Source: Galactobacter valiniphilus
GTDB taxonomy: Bacteria; Actinomycetota; Actinomycetes; Actinomycetales; Micrococcaceae
Length of the DNA: 32,948 nucleotides
NCBI RefSeq assembly: GCF_003575975.1
Contig: NZ_QQXK01000036.1
Location: 1 to 32,948, forward strand
Direction: 5' to 3'
Part shown: piece by piece, positions 24,039-31,690 of the stretch
How positions within the stretch are numbered: position 1 is the first letter of the stretch
How the letters are laid out: the number at the start of each line of letters is the position of its first letter
Position numbers and translations under genes: made by a program
The notes under the pieces: model-generated
What the model was told of the DNA's origin: nothing
The model's input: only the letters and a program-made list of their open reading frames with translations
The model's database searches: none

Positions 24039-24635
24039 CTAGGTCAGGCGCAGGAACGGGAGCGGTGTCACGCCGTCGGGCAGCGGAGGCAGCCCGGCGA
24101 AGGACGCGACCATGTCCACCCAGGCCTCCAGATGGCTCGTGAGTTCGGCGTTCAGGGGCGTCCAGGAGGCGCGCAGCTCGATGTCGATGTGCTCGGCGCT
24201 GCCCGTCAGCGTGCCGAAGTTTTCGCTCAGCACGCGCGTGGCCGTGCCGCCGGCCTCGGTGTAGGGGGCGCGGTGCTCGCGCAGCGCGTCCACGAGCCAG
24301 GTCCAAGCCACCGAACCCAGGAGCTGGTCGTTGCCCATCTCGGGTTCGAGGGTGGCGCGGATGTAGGTGACGATCCGGAAGGTGCCTCCCCAAACGGGGT
24401 TCGGCTCCGGCTCGTGCAGGAGGATGAAGCGGCCCGTCGCGAGCTCGCTCGTGGGCGCGCCCGGCTCGACCGCGCCGCACACCTCGGCCGCCACGGCCAC
24501 GGCATGACTGGCCAGGCCGTAGGGGGCGTCGATGCCGTGCAGCGAGACCTCGGGACGGACGCTGGAGCGTTCGAGGGCGGCAAGGGCCGTCCTGAAGGCC
24601 TCGGGCGTTTCACCGCCGGCGCGTTGCGTGCTCAC
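24039..24635 (-). CDS. DUF3000 family protein
   Basis: This 198-residue cytoplasmic protein has no signal peptide or membrane helix. Recognisable parts are TPEAFRTALAALERSSVRPEVSL at the N-terminus, ATGRFILLHEPEPNPVWGGTFRIVTYIRA in the middle and SAEHIDIELRASWTP near the end. This matches the actinobacteria-specific DUF3000 family that sits beside ribonuclease D. Function is unknown. GTG 24635 is seven bases after a TAGGCT -10 box, so the transcript is probably leaderless; the frame upstream of this GTG has no coding character. Confidence 0.88.
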   Translation of the reverse strand: MSTQRAGGETPEAFRTALAALERSSVRPEVSLHGIDAPYGLASHAVAVAAEVCGAVEPGAPTSELATGRFILLHEPEPNPVWGGTFRIVTYIRATLEPEMGNDQLLGSVAWTWLVDALREHRAPYTEAGGTATRVLSENFGTLTGSAEHIDIELRASWTPLNAELTSHLEAWVDMVASFAGLPPLPDGVTPLPFLRLT

Positions 24636-24642
24636 GCCAGAA

Positions 24643-24648
24643 AGCCTA
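24643..24648 (-). promoter_or_regulatory. -10 box (TAGGCT) of the DUF3000 gene
   Basis: On the minus strand TAGGCT is followed by seven bases and then the GTG start. It abuts the terminator hairpin of the upstream threonine aldolase gene. Confidence 0.5.
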
Positions 24649-24649
24649 G

Positions 24650-24674
24650 GACCGGGCGGGCGTCCCGCCCGGTC
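24650..24674 (-). terminator. Terminator after threonine aldolase
   Basis: GACCGGGCGGG (24650-24660) and CCCGCCCGGTC (24664-24674) form a perfect 11-pair stem with a three-base loop, just past the aldolase stop and directly upstream of the DUF3000 -10 box. Confidence 0.85.
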
Positions 24675-24711
24675 ACCACGCCGTGCCGGAGGTGCCGCGT
24701 GCCGCGCGCGA

Positions 24712-25755
24712 TCAGGCGAGCTCCGCCGCCGCGGCGAGGAGGGCGTCGACGTGCTCCTCCCGCGTGTCGAAGGAACACATGAGCCGGGCCGGGGACCCCG
24801 CGGTGCCCTCGCCGTGGAAGCCGAAGCGCTCCCGCAGGGGTGCGAGCAGCGCCGCTGGCGCCTCGATGAAGACGGCGTTCGACTCCACGGGATGGGCCAG
24901 GCGGACGCCGGGGAGGGCCGCCAACCCGGCACCGAGGCGCGCGGCCAGCGCGTTGGCGTGACCCGCGTTGCGCAGCCAGAGATCCCCCTCGTACATGGCG
25001 AGCAGCTGGGCGGAGACGAAGCGCTGCTTCGAGACGAGCTGCGTGGTGCTCTTGCGCAGGTGCGGCAGGGCGGCGGCCGCCGCGGGGTGCAGCGCGATGA
25101 CGGCCTCGGCGAGCATGGCGCCGTTCTTGGTGGCGCCCAAGCTCAGGACGTCCACGCCGGCCTCGCTGACGAGCTCGCGAAGCCCGGCCCCCGTGAAGGC
25201 GGCGGCGTGCGAGAGCCGGGAACCGTCAACGTGCACGAGCATGCCGTGCTCGTGCGCGGCGGCGCTCAGGGCCGCGATCTCTGCGGGCGTGTACGCGGTG
25301 CCGGCCTCCGTGACGTTGGAGAGCGAGAGCGTGGTGGGCTGGGCGTGGTGCTGCGAGCCGAGCGCCCCGGCCGCCGCGCGCACGGCGGCGGGGGAGACCT
25401 TGCCGTGCTCGTGGGGCAGCGGGAGCAGCTTGAGCCCGGCCGAGCGTTCAGGCGCGGCCGCCTCGTCCGTGTTGATGTGGGCGCTCGCGGCGCACAGCAC
25501 GGCGCCGAAGCGCGGGGTCGCGGCCTGCAGGGCCAGGACGTTGGCGCCCGTGCCGTTGAGCACGGGCAACGCCACGGCGCCCTCGCCGAAGAGCGCACGG
25601 GCCCAGGCCCCGAAGGCCTCGGTGTACGGGTCGGCACCGTAGGCGTCGGTGTGACCCCCATTGACCGCGAGCAGCGCGGCCATCACCTCGGGATGGACCC
25701 CGGAGGAGTTGTCTGAGGCAAAAACGTGGCGGGCGGCGTCGTGCAAGGAGTTCAC
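24712..25755 (-). CDS. ltaE: Low-specificity L-threonine aldolase
   Basis: This 347-residue fold-type I PLP enzyme cleaves L-threonine or L-allo-threonine to glycine and acetaldehyde. The PLP-binding lysine is K210 in SLGATKNGAM. D177 in VHVDGSRL would contact the pyridine nitrogen. The N-terminal FASDNSSGVHPEVMAAL and GHTDAYGADPYTEAF segments are family hallmarks. GTG 25755 is seven bases after TAGGCT, giving a leaderless start. A beta-eliminating lyase (tyrosine phenol-lyase relative) is the broader family, but the residues favour threonine aldolase. Confidence 0.92.
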   Translation of the reverse strand: MNSLHDAARHVFASDNSSGVHPEVMAALLAVNGGHTDAYGADPYTEAFGAWARALFGEGAVALPVLNGTGANVLALQAATPRFGAVLCAASAHINTDEAAAPERSAGLKLLPLPHEHGKVSPAAVRAAAGALGSQHHAQPTTLSLSNVTEAGTAYTPAEIAALSAAAHEHGMLVHVDGSRLSHAAAFTGAGLRELVSEAGVDVLSLGATKNGAMLAEAVIALHPAAAAALPHLRKSTTQLVSKQRFVSAQLLAMYEGDLWLRNAGHANALAARLGAGLAALPGVRLAHPVESNAVFIEAPAALLAPLRERFGFHGEGTAGSPARLMCSFDTREEHVDALLAAAAELA

Positions 25756-25762
25756 GCCGCCA

Positions 25763-25768
25763 AGCCTA
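25763..25768 (-). promoter_or_regulatory. -10 box (TAGGCT) of the threonine aldolase gene
   Basis: The hexamer and its seven-base distance to GTG are identical to those of the DUF3000 gene, and it also lies next to the preceding gene's terminator. Confidence 0.5.
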
Positions 25769-25777
25769 GGGCCAGAC

Positions 25778-25800
25778 GGGCCGGGCGACGGGCCCGGCCC
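25778..25800 (-). terminator. Terminator after msrB
   Basis: GGGCCGGGC (25778-25786) pairs perfectly with GCCCGGCCC (25792-25800) across a five-base loop, past the msrB stop on the minus strand. Confidence 0.8.
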
Positions 25801-25831
25801 GCCGCGTCACCGCCGCGCCGCTGTCGCGGGC

Positions 25832-26269
25832 TCAGGCGCGCTCGCGCTTGCTCAGGGAGATCGAATTGATGCAGTAGCGCTGATCGGTGGGCGTGTCGTA
25901 GCCCTCGCCCTCGAAGACGTGCCCGAGGTGCGAATCGCACGCGGCGCAGCGCACCTCCACCCGGCGCATCCCGGCCGTGGTGTCGACCAGATAGCGCACG
26001 CTCTCGCCGGCCAGCGGTGCAAAGAAGGAGGGCCAGCCGCAGTGTGAGTCGAACTTTTCGGCGGAGCTGAACAGCTCGGCGCCGCAGGCCTTACAGGCGT
26101 AGACGCCCTCGCTGTGGTCGTCCCAGTAGTGCCCCGTGAAGGCGCGCTCGGTGCCCTGCTGGCGCAGCACCTGGAACTCGGCGGGGCTGAGTCGTTCGCG
26201 CCAGGCGGCGTCGCCCGTGCCGCTCGGGTCGTCGACGGTGGAGGCGTGGCGCGGATCGATGGAGGTCAT
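25832..26269 (-). CDS. msrB: Peptide-methionine (R)-S-oxide reductase
   Basis: This 145-residue enzyme repairs the R form of oxidised methionine in proteins. Structural zinc is held by two CxxC pairs (C59/C62 in CKACG and C108/C111 in CAACD). The catalytic cysteine is C133 in RYCINSISL, with HCGWPSF and GHVFEGEGYDTPT lining the site. C77 may not be the resolving residue, so recycling could use thioredoxin directly. There is no signal peptide. ATG 26269 is the most upstream plausible start; the long open frame beyond it runs into the divergent hydrolase gene. Confidence 0.95.
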   Translation of the reverse strand: MTSIDPRHASTVDDPSGTGDAAWRERLSPAEFQVLRQQGTERAFTGHYWDDHSEGVYACKACGAELFSSAEKFDSHCGWPSFFAPLAGESVRYLVDTTAGMRRVEVRCAACDSHLGHVFEGEGYDTPTDQRYCINSISLSKRERA

Positions 26270-26326
26270 GGTCTCGACAACGCAACGATCCGGCGGGGCA
26301 TTCCCGTGCCGCTCACCAGCCGGTGA

Positions 26327-26341
26327 CATGATGAGGTCATG
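26327..26341 (+). promoter_or_regulatory. Possible -10 box giving a leaderless hydrolase start
   Basis: CATGAT at 26327-26332 ends six bases before ATG 26339 in the 69-base gap shared with divergent msrB. Confidence 0.35.
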
Positions 26342-27595
26342 ACGCAGCGCAATGACAGCCCCGTCCCCTCGTCGAAGCGGCGCAAGGGCCCCGGCCCGGT
26401 GGCCTGGACCTTCCTCGGCCTGGGCGCCGGTGCGGCGGTCGGTTCGGCGGCCGCCGGTGTGATCGGCGGGCTCGCCACGCTCTTTGCCCGCGAGGTCGTG
26501 ACCCCGGGCAAGGCCCCCGTGGAGGACGTCGAGATCCTCGCGCTCATCTCCACCCCGCGCGGGCAGGAGGTGGTCCTTCCTGTCACCCAGGAGACCACCA
26601 AGCCCGGCACGTATTCCCTGTGGTTCGACGGCGATCGCGGCCACGCCCGCCTGGGCGAGGTCACTGAGCGCTCCGATGCCGAGGGCACGCTGCAGCGCGA
26701 GGTCATCACGGTGGACCGCGGGGACCTGGGGGCCGCTCGCCGCGGCCGCCTGGGCGGCAACGTCTACCTGAGCCCCGCGGACCTGGGGCTGGACTTCAGC
26801 GAGGTGCAGGTGCCCGTGTCAGCGGGGCAGGCCCCGGCCTGGCTGATCCCGGGCAGCACGCGCTCGGATACCTGGGCCATCATGATCCACGGCCGCGGCG
26901 CCAACCGGCTCGAGGCCCTGCGCGCCCTCCCCGTGGCCCACGACGCCGGTCTCACCTCGCTCGTGGTGAGCTACCGCAACGACGGCGACGCCCCCGAGGT
27001 CAACAACGGTCGCTACGGCCTGGGCACCACCGAATGGCGCGACGTCGATTCGGCGATCGGCTACGCCATCTCGCAGGGCGCGCGCGACGTGGTGCTCTTC
27101 GGCTGGTCCATGGGCGGGGCCATCGCCCTGCAGGTGGCCGACCGCTCCCAGCACCGCACGCGCGTGCAGGCCCTCGTCCTGGACGGCCCAGCCGTCAACT
27201 GGTTCGACATCCTCGAGCACCAGGCCAAGATCAACAAGATCCCCTACGTCTCCGGGCGCCTCGGCACGTGGCTGCTCACGCACCCGTGGGGCAAGAAGAT
27301 CACGGGCCTGACGGCCCCGCTCGACCTGGCGTCCCTTGACTGGGTGAGCCGCGCCGAGCAGCTGCGCGTGCCGACGCTCATCCTGCACTCGAAGGACGAT
27401 GACTTCGTCCCCTTCGCCTCCTCCGCGGAGCTTGCGGCCAAGAATCCGGCCAAGGTGGACCTCGTGGCCTTCACTCAGGCGGGCCACGTGCGCGAGTGGA
27501 ACGTGGATCCCAAGGCCTGGGACGACGCCGTCTCCGACTGGCTCGAGAGCATGTTCGCGGCCCCCATCCCGGGGCTCGCGCCGCTGCCGCGCTGA
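26339..27595 (+). CDS. Membrane-anchored alpha/beta-fold hydrolase
   Basis: This 418-residue protein has a basic N-terminus and one glycine/alanine-rich membrane helix at about residues 22-50. An N-terminal domain of about 110 residues follows, then an alpha/beta hydrolase core. The triad is S257 in GWSMGG, an acid among D353-D355 (HSKDDDFVP) and H383 (QAGHVREW). IMIHGRGANRLEAL supplies the oxyanion hole. The basic N-terminus and lack of a cleavable signal favour an anchored enzyme, topology uncertain. The substrate cannot be deduced; relatives are annotated as esterases or peptidases. It is single-gene, divergent from msrB, and ends at a strong terminator. Confidence 0.88.
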   Translation: MTQRNDSPVPSSKRRKGPGPVAWTFLGLGAGAAVGSAAAGVIGGLATLFAREVVTPGKAPVEDVEILALISTPRGQEVVLPVTQETTKPGTYSLWFDGDRGHARLGEVTERSDAEGTLQREVITVDRGDLGAARRGRLGGNVYLSPADLGLDFSEVQVPVSAGQAPAWLIPGSTRSDTWAIMIHGRGANRLEALRALPVAHDAGLTSLVVSYRNDGDAPEVNNGRYGLGTTEWRDVDSAIGYAISQGARDVVLFGWSMGGAIALQVADRSQHRTRVQALVLDGPAVNWFDILEHQAKINKIPYVSGRLGTWLLTHPWGKKITGLTAPLDLASLDWVSRAEQLRVPTLILHSKDDDFVPFASSAELAAKNPAKVDLVAFTQAGHVREWNVDPKAWDDAVSDWLESMFAAPIPGLAPLPR

Positions 27596-27621
27596 GCGCT
27601 GAACGCGTACAGAAGGATCGG

Positions 27622-27665
27622 GGCCCGACGGCGCCTGGCTCACGTGAGCCACGCGCCGTCGGGTC
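27622..27665. terminator. Long bidirectional terminator hairpin
   Basis: A near-perfect palindrome about 44 bases long, centred on CACGTG at 27641-27646, lies between the convergent hydrolase gene and the gene at 27697. Stem arms include CCCGACGGCGC and GCGCCGTCGGG. Confidence 0.85.
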
Positions 27666-27696
27666 CCTGCGTTTCACGCGGAGGTGGGCCGGCGGT

Positions 27697-28272
27697 TCAG
27701 CCGAGCAGGCTTGACCAATCCGGCATGGTGAGGCGGCGCGGCTCCAGCAGCGTGTAGCGCTCGGCGCCGCCGAGGCGGGTGAAGCTCGTGGCGCACATGA
27801 GCCGCGTATCGATGACGGCCGTCCCGGCGAACTCGAGCTCCGTGCCGTCCTCCGGCGTGGAGTAGTCGACCTCGACGAGGTGGCGGCCGGCGCCCCGCAC
27901 CGCGAGCGGGCGTTCGCCACCCACCTCGTCACCCCAGATGGGCAGCGCGAGCGGCGCGCCCATGCACAGGGGGATGAAGCGCGAGGGGAAGTCGGCGTCT
28001 CGGCGCGTGAAGTCGGCGCGGTCGAGGCCGCCGACGTGCCGCAAGGTGCGGTCCAGGGGCGCGTATTCGACCCGGAACCCGTCGTCGCTGCGGATGCACC
28101 GCGCCGTGCGGCCGTCCATCCACATCTCGAGCCGATAGCTCGTGCTCTGGCCCTCCGCGTCCTCGAAGAGCACGGTGGCCGTGAGCGGGTGGCGCGTGCG
28201 CTCGCGGCGCAGGCCCTGGAGCAGGCGCAGGAGCGCAGCACCGTCGTGGGCCGCCGGATCCGCGCCGCTCAC
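27697..28272 (-). CDS. Unrecognised cytoplasmic protein, translationally coupled to ybaK
   Basis: This 191-residue protein has no signal peptide or membrane helix, and I do not recognise the family. It starts with a helical stretch (AALLRLLQGLRRERTRHP). The rest looks beta-rich, with strands such as LTATVLFEDAEG, YRLEMWMDGRTARCIRSDDGFRVEYAPL, LVEVDYSTPEDGTELEFAGTAVI and a final RRLTMPDWSSLLG. ATG 28272 overlaps the ybaK stop (ATGA), so it is the last gene of the sseA-sufE-ybaK operon. Codon use is like its neighbours. Nothing supports a catalytic role. Confidence 0.8.
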   Translation of the reverse strand: MSGADPAAHDGAALLRLLQGLRRERTRHPLTATVLFEDAEGQSTSYRLEMWMDGRTARCIRSDDGFRVEYAPLDRTLRHVGGLDRADFTRRDADFPSRFIPLCMGAPLALPIWGDEVGGERPLAVRGAGRHLVEVDYSTPEDGTELEFAGTAVIDTRLMCATSFTRLGGAERYTLLEPRRLTMPDWSSLLG

Positions 28273-28727
28273 GGGGCCGCCAGCGGGGCCACGGCGGCGC
28301 GGGTGAGCGCCACGAGGTCGGCGCCCGCGAGCTCCACGTCGAGGCCGCGGCGCCCTCCCGAAACAAAGACGCTCGGGAGCGCGAGCGCGCTCTCATCGAC
28401 GGCGGTGGGCAGGGCCTTGCGCTGCCCCAGCGGGGAGATCCCGCCCGGGACGTAGCCCGTGCGCTGCGCCGCGAGTTGGCGGTCCGCGAGGGCCACCTTC
28501 TTCACGCCGAGCGCCGTCGCCGCGGCCTTGAGGTCAAGCTTGCCCGCCACGGGCACCACGGCGACACCGAGATCACGGCCGTTGCCGAGGTCCAGGACGA
28601 GGGTCTTGAACACACGGGCCGGGTCCACCCCGAGCTCGCGCGCCGCCTCCCCGCCGAAATCCTGCTCGCCGTCGGCGTGCTCGTAGGCGTGGACGGTGTG
28701 CTGCACGCCGGCGGCGGCCAGCGCCAC
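28269..28727 (-). CDS. ybaK: Cys-tRNA(Pro)/Cys-tRNA(Cys) deacylase, YbaK/EbsC family
   Basis: This trans-editing enzyme hydrolyses cysteine wrongly attached to tRNA-Pro. The family lysine lies in ARVFKTLVLDL, and the substrate-binding loop is GGISPLGQRKALPTAVDESAL. From GTG 28727 the product is 152 residues. However, the frame stays open to CTG 28775, encoding AKASKKGKDAGTPALVAL, which looks like the normal family N-terminus. That CTG has GGAGGG seven bases upstream, overlapping the sufE stop. No ATG, GTG or TTG lies between, so either the protein starts at CTG or it is short. It is coupled to the unknown gene downstream. Confidence 0.9.
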   Translation of the reverse strand: MALAAAGVQHTVHAYEHADGEQDFGGEAARELGVDPARVFKTLVLDLGNGRDLGVAVVPVAGKLDLKAAATALGVKKVALADRQLAAQRTGYVPGGISPLGQRKALPTAVDESALALPSVFVSGGRRGLDVELAGADLVALTRAAVAPLAAP

Positions 28728-28778
28728 GAGCGCCGGGGTGCCGGCGTCCTTTCCCTTCTTGGAGGCCTTCGCCAGGGC

Positions 28779-29210
28779 TCAGCCCTCCAGGGCGGCCGCC
28801 ACGCGGCGCTTGATCCGACCCAGCATGGCGGTCATGCCGCGCAGGCGCAGGGGCGAGACGGCGCGCGTCAGGCCGAGCGTGGACGGGAAGTCGTCCGGCA
28901 CGGCCAGCACGGCGGCGGCGGGGAGGGCGTCGAGGCCCTCCTTGAGCACGCCGGCAAAGCCGCGCGTCGTGGGCGCCTGCGGGGGAGCCGTGATGAAGAC
29001 ATTGACCGTGCGCTGCGCGTCGTCGGCCACCTCCACCGTGAGGAACACGGGGGACTGGCACTCGGTCACCTGCTCCAGCTCCACCCCGTCAAAGCGGGCG
29101 GGCAGGGCCGGCAGGTTGTCGGAGAACTCGAGGAGCAGCTCGAGGCGCTCGGGCTCGGGGAGGGCGTTGAAGTCCTCGGCGATCTCGGCGAGGGCGGCGG
29201 GGAGGCTCAT
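28779..29210 (-). CDS. sufE: SufE-family sulfur acceptor
   Basis: This 143-residue protein accepts persulfide sulfur on C51 ([16 protein letters not shown]), the same position as the E. coli SufE active cysteine, and passes it to Fe-S cluster assembly or other users. The N-terminal [31 protein letters not shown] helix pair is typical. ATG 29210 overlaps the stop of the sulfurtransferase gene (ATGA). The sulfurtransferase and SufE side by side, as in mycobacteria (sseA next to a sufE gene), suggest direct sulfur transfer between them. No sufS or sufBCD is nearby. Confidence 0.93.
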   Translation of the reverse strand: MSLPAALAEIAEDFNALPEPERLELLLEFSDNLPALPARFDGVELEQVTECQSPVFLTVEVADDAQRTVNVFITAPPQAPTTRGFAGVLKEGLDALPAAAVLAVPDDFPSTLGLTRAVSPLRLRGMTAMLGRIKRRVAAALEG

Positions 29211-30115
29211 CGGGCGGCCCCGGCCGGCACGGCACCCGGCTCGGCGCCGAGCGCGATGGGCACGCGCACGGCGTTGCCCCACTCGGTCCAGGAGCCGTCG
29301 TAGTTGCGCACGTTGCCGATGCCCAGCAGGAAGTGCAGGGCGAACCAGGTGTGGGCGCTGCGCTCACCGATGCGGCAATAGGTGACCACCTCGTCGTCGA
29401 GCGAGAGGCCGGCGCGGTCGAGGTAGAGCTCCTCGAGCTCGGCGCGCGAGCGATAGGTCCCGTCCTCGGCCACGGCCTGGCCCCACGGCACGGACGCGGC
29501 GGTCGGGATGTGGCCGCCGCGCAGCGCGCCCTCCTCGGGGTAATCGGGCATGTGGGTGCGCTCGCCCGAGTACTCCTGCGGGGAACGCACGTCGATGAGC
29601 GGGCCGTGACCCAGGTGCTCGAGGACCTCGGGCAGGAAGGCGCGCAGGGTGGCGTCGTCGCGCTCGATGACGGGGTAGGCCGTGGCGGGGCGCACCGTGG
29701 CCTCGCGCGTGAGCTCGCGGCCCTCGGCGATCCACTTGTCGCGGCCGCCGTCCATGAGGCGCACGTCCTCGTGCCCGAAGAGGGAGAGGACCCACAGGGC
29801 GTAGGCGGCCCACCAGTTGTTGCGGTCGCCGTAGATGACGAGGGTGTCCTCGCGCGAGACGCCCTTGGCGCTCAGCAGGGCGGCCAAGGCCGGGCCGTCC
29901 ACGTAGTCGCGCGTGACGGGGTCGTTGAGTTCGGTGTGCCAGTCCAGCTTGACGGCGCCGGGCAGGTGGCCCGTGGCGTAGAGCAGCACGTCCTCGTCGG
30001 ATTCGAGGATGACGACGCCCGGGGTGTTCAGGTGCTCGGCCACCCAGGCCGTGGACACGAGGCGCTCGGGGTGAGCGAAGGTGGGATCGATGCCGGAATC
30101 GCTTGACTGGCTCAT
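29207..30115 (-). CDS. sseA: Two-domain rhodanese sulfurtransferase (thiosulfate / 3-mercaptopyruvate)
   Basis: This 302-residue protein has two rhodanese domains. The N-terminal one is inactive: [11 protein letters not shown] replaces the cysteine loop. The C-terminal one carries the catalytic C247 in [13 protein letters not shown]. The CRIGER loop resembles actinobacterial SseA/CysA sulfurtransferases, so thiosulfate is a likely sulfur donor and 3-mercaptopyruvate is also possible. ATG 30115 follows AGGAAG. It is the first gene of a four-gene operon with sufE, ybaK and an unknown gene, and is divergent from zapE. Confidence 0.94.
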   Translation of the reverse strand: MSQSSDSGIDPTFAHPERLVSTAWVAEHLNTPGVVILESDEDVLLYATGHLPGAVKLDWHTELNDPVTRDYVDGPALAALLSAKGVSREDTLVIYGDRNNWWAAYALWVLSLFGHEDVRLMDGGRDKWIAEGRELTREATVRPATAYPVIERDDATLRAFLPEVLEHLGHGPLIDVRSPQEYSGERTHMPDYPEEGALRGGHIPTAASVPWGQAVAEDGTYRSRAELEELYLDRAGLSLDDEVVTYCRIGERSAHTWFALHFLLGIGNVRNYDGSWTEWGNAVRVPIALGAEPGAVPAGAAR

Positions 30116-30245
30116 GCTGCTTCTTCCTAGACCTGGAGGGGAGCGGCGCGCCCGCTGGCCGCGCCGGCTTCAAGCCTACGCGGCCCTCCCCGCGCGGGCC
30201 GTGGCCCACGCGACACACGAGGCAAGCTCCGCCACGCTTTCCGCG

Positions 30246-30251
30246 TAAAAT
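30246..30251 (+). promoter_or_regulatory. Possible -10 box of zapE
   Basis: TAAAAT is the most AT-rich hexamer in the sseA-zapE gap and lies 51 bases before the GTG. No clear -35 is seen. Confidence 0.35.
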
Positions 30252-30302
30252 CTTGGCGGTACGCCCGCTCACCCGCACCAGCGCGGAAGGAACCCACCGC
30301 AC

Positions 30303-31343
30303 GTGGCCTCGAGAATCCATCTCACCGACATCACGCCCCAGGTCTCGCCAGACGAGCTCCTGGCCGGGATGCACCCGTCCTACCGCTTCGGCGAGGTGTC
30401 CTTCGACACGTACATCCCGGATCCGAGCCAGCCCAGCCAGGCCGCGGCCGTGGAGCGCATGAGCCGCTTCGCCGACTCGGTGGGCAAGGCGTCCTCCGGC
30501 GGCTTCCTCGGCAAGCTCTTCGGCAAGTCCAAGCCCAAGGAGCCGGCCGGCCTCTACCTCGACGGCGGCTTCGGCGTGGGCAAGACCCACCTGCTTGCCT
30601 CGCTGTGGCACGCAGCCGAGGGCAAGCGCGCCTTCGGCACCTTCGTGGAGTACACCAACCTCGTGGGCGCCCTCTCCTTCCGCAAGGCGGTGGACGTGCT
30701 CAAGGGCTACGACCTCGTCTGCATCGACGAGTTCGAGCTCGACGACCCGGGGGACACGGTCCTCATGTCTCGCCTCATGCGCGAACTGGCGGACGCCGGC
30801 GTCAAGATCGCCGCGACCTCCAACACGCTCCCCGGCGCCCTGGGCGAGGGCCGCTTTGCCGCGCAGGACTTCAAGCGCGAGATCCAGGTGCTGGCCGACC
30901 AGTTCGAGATCATGCGCATCGACGGCGAGGACTACCGCCACCGCGGCCTGCCCGATGCCCCTCAGCCGCTCGAGGACGCCCAGGTCGAGCCGCTGGCCGA
31001 GGAGCGCTACCCCGAGGCGAGCATCGCCGTTGACAGCTTCCCCGCGCTGCTCGAGCACCTCTCGCGCGTGCACCCCTCGCGCTACCGCCAGATGCTCAAG
31101 GACGTCGACGTCCTGGCCCTCCACGACGTCGAGACGATCACGAATCAGGCCACGGCGCTGCGCTTCGTGGTCCTGGCCGACCGCCTCTACGACAAGGACG
31201 TGCCGATCCTGGCCTCCGGCGTTCCGTTCGACCGCCTCTTCACCGAGGAGATGATGGCCGGCGGCTACCAGAAGAAGTACTTCCGCGCCGTCTCGCGCCT
31301 CACCTCGCTCGTGCGCGAGGGCCAGGGCGTCGCCGAGCGCTGA
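30303..31343 (+). CDS. zapE: AFG1-like ATPase, cell division protein ZapE
   Basis: This 346-residue P-loop ATPase belongs to the AFG1/ZapE family, which in proteobacteria acts on the FtsZ ring and in mitochondria on protein quality control. Walker A is GGFGVGKT at residues 88-95 (GLYLDGGFGVGKTHLLAS), and Walker B is VCIDEFELDD with D142/E143. SNTLPGALGEGRFAAQDFKREI provides the sensor region. The GTG start at 30303 has GGAAGGA 11 bases upstream. The protein is a normal length for the actinobacterial branch. Its exact role in actinobacteria is not established. Confidence 0.93.
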   Translation: MASRIHLTDITPQVSPDELLAGMHPSYRFGEVSFDTYIPDPSQPSQAAAVERMSRFADSVGKASSGGFLGKLFGKSKPKEPAGLYLDGGFGVGKTHLLASLWHAAEGKRAFGTFVEYTNLVGALSFRKAVDVLKGYDLVCIDEFELDDPGDTVLMSRLMRELADAGVKIAATSNTLPGALGEGRFAAQDFKREIQVLADQFEIMRIDGEDYRHRGLPDAPQPLEDAQVEPLAEERYPEASIAVDSFPALLEHLSRVHPSRYRQMLKDVDVLALHDVETITNQATALRFVVLADRLYDKDVPILASGVPFDRLFTEEMMAGGYQKKYFRAVSRLTSLVREGQGVAER

Positions 31344-31372
31344 GCGATCCGCCCTCTTTCACGGCTTCACGG

Positions 31373-31416
31373 CGCGACGGCGGGTGGCCACCGAAAGGTG
31401 GTCACCCGCCGTCGCG
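31373..31416 (+). terminator. zapE terminator with GAAA tetraloop
   Basis: A 20-pair stem with one G-T wobble (31373-31392 with 31397-31416) is closed by GAAA, a stable tetraloop, 30 bases after the zapE stop. Confidence 0.9.
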
Positions 31417-31563
31417 CTGTGTGTTGGTGCGCCCCGCCGTGGGGCGCGCGCGGCCGGGGCGGCTCGACGTTGCGCGGCGTTGCGCCGCCTCCGTGGGCTC
31501 CCCGCGCCCGCCGCACCGGGCGGCGCGGGGATCCTCCCGCGCGTCACGCGGGCGTGGAATGGG

Positions 31564-31620
31564 TTGACAGCTTTGGGGCGCCCGCCAGTGTTCGTCAACA
31601 TGTCTAACGAATTGATCAAC
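31564..31620 (+). promoter_or_regulatory. Probable promoter region of the peptidase gene
   Basis: A consensus -35 (TTGACA, 31564-31569) is present but the -10 at normal spacing is poor (around 31587-31594). GTTGAC (31563-31568) and GTCAAC (31594-31599) are exact inverted arms. TTGATCAA at 31612-31619 is a further short palindrome. Confidence 0.35.
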
Positions 31621-31690
31621 GCCTCGGCTCGCGGCGCGGGTCGCCCCTAGCTTCTTCCTCGGAAACATCCACCGATGAAGGAGCTCTCCC

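Larger units (their letters stand above)
31344..31690. other. 347-base intergenic region between zapE and the peptidase gene
   Basis: No credible gene is seen. It contains the zapE terminator (31373-31416) and a second GC-rich hairpin (arms CCCCGCGCC at 31500-31508 and GGCGCGGGG near 31522-31530). It then has an unusually AT-rich patch at about 31590-31620 with TTGACA upstream, which probably holds the peptidase promoter. Confidence 0.6.

Noticed and set aside
31384-31650. Small open frames in the zapE-peptidase gap
   Set aside because: They run through terminator stems and have no ribosome-binding site or family resemblance.
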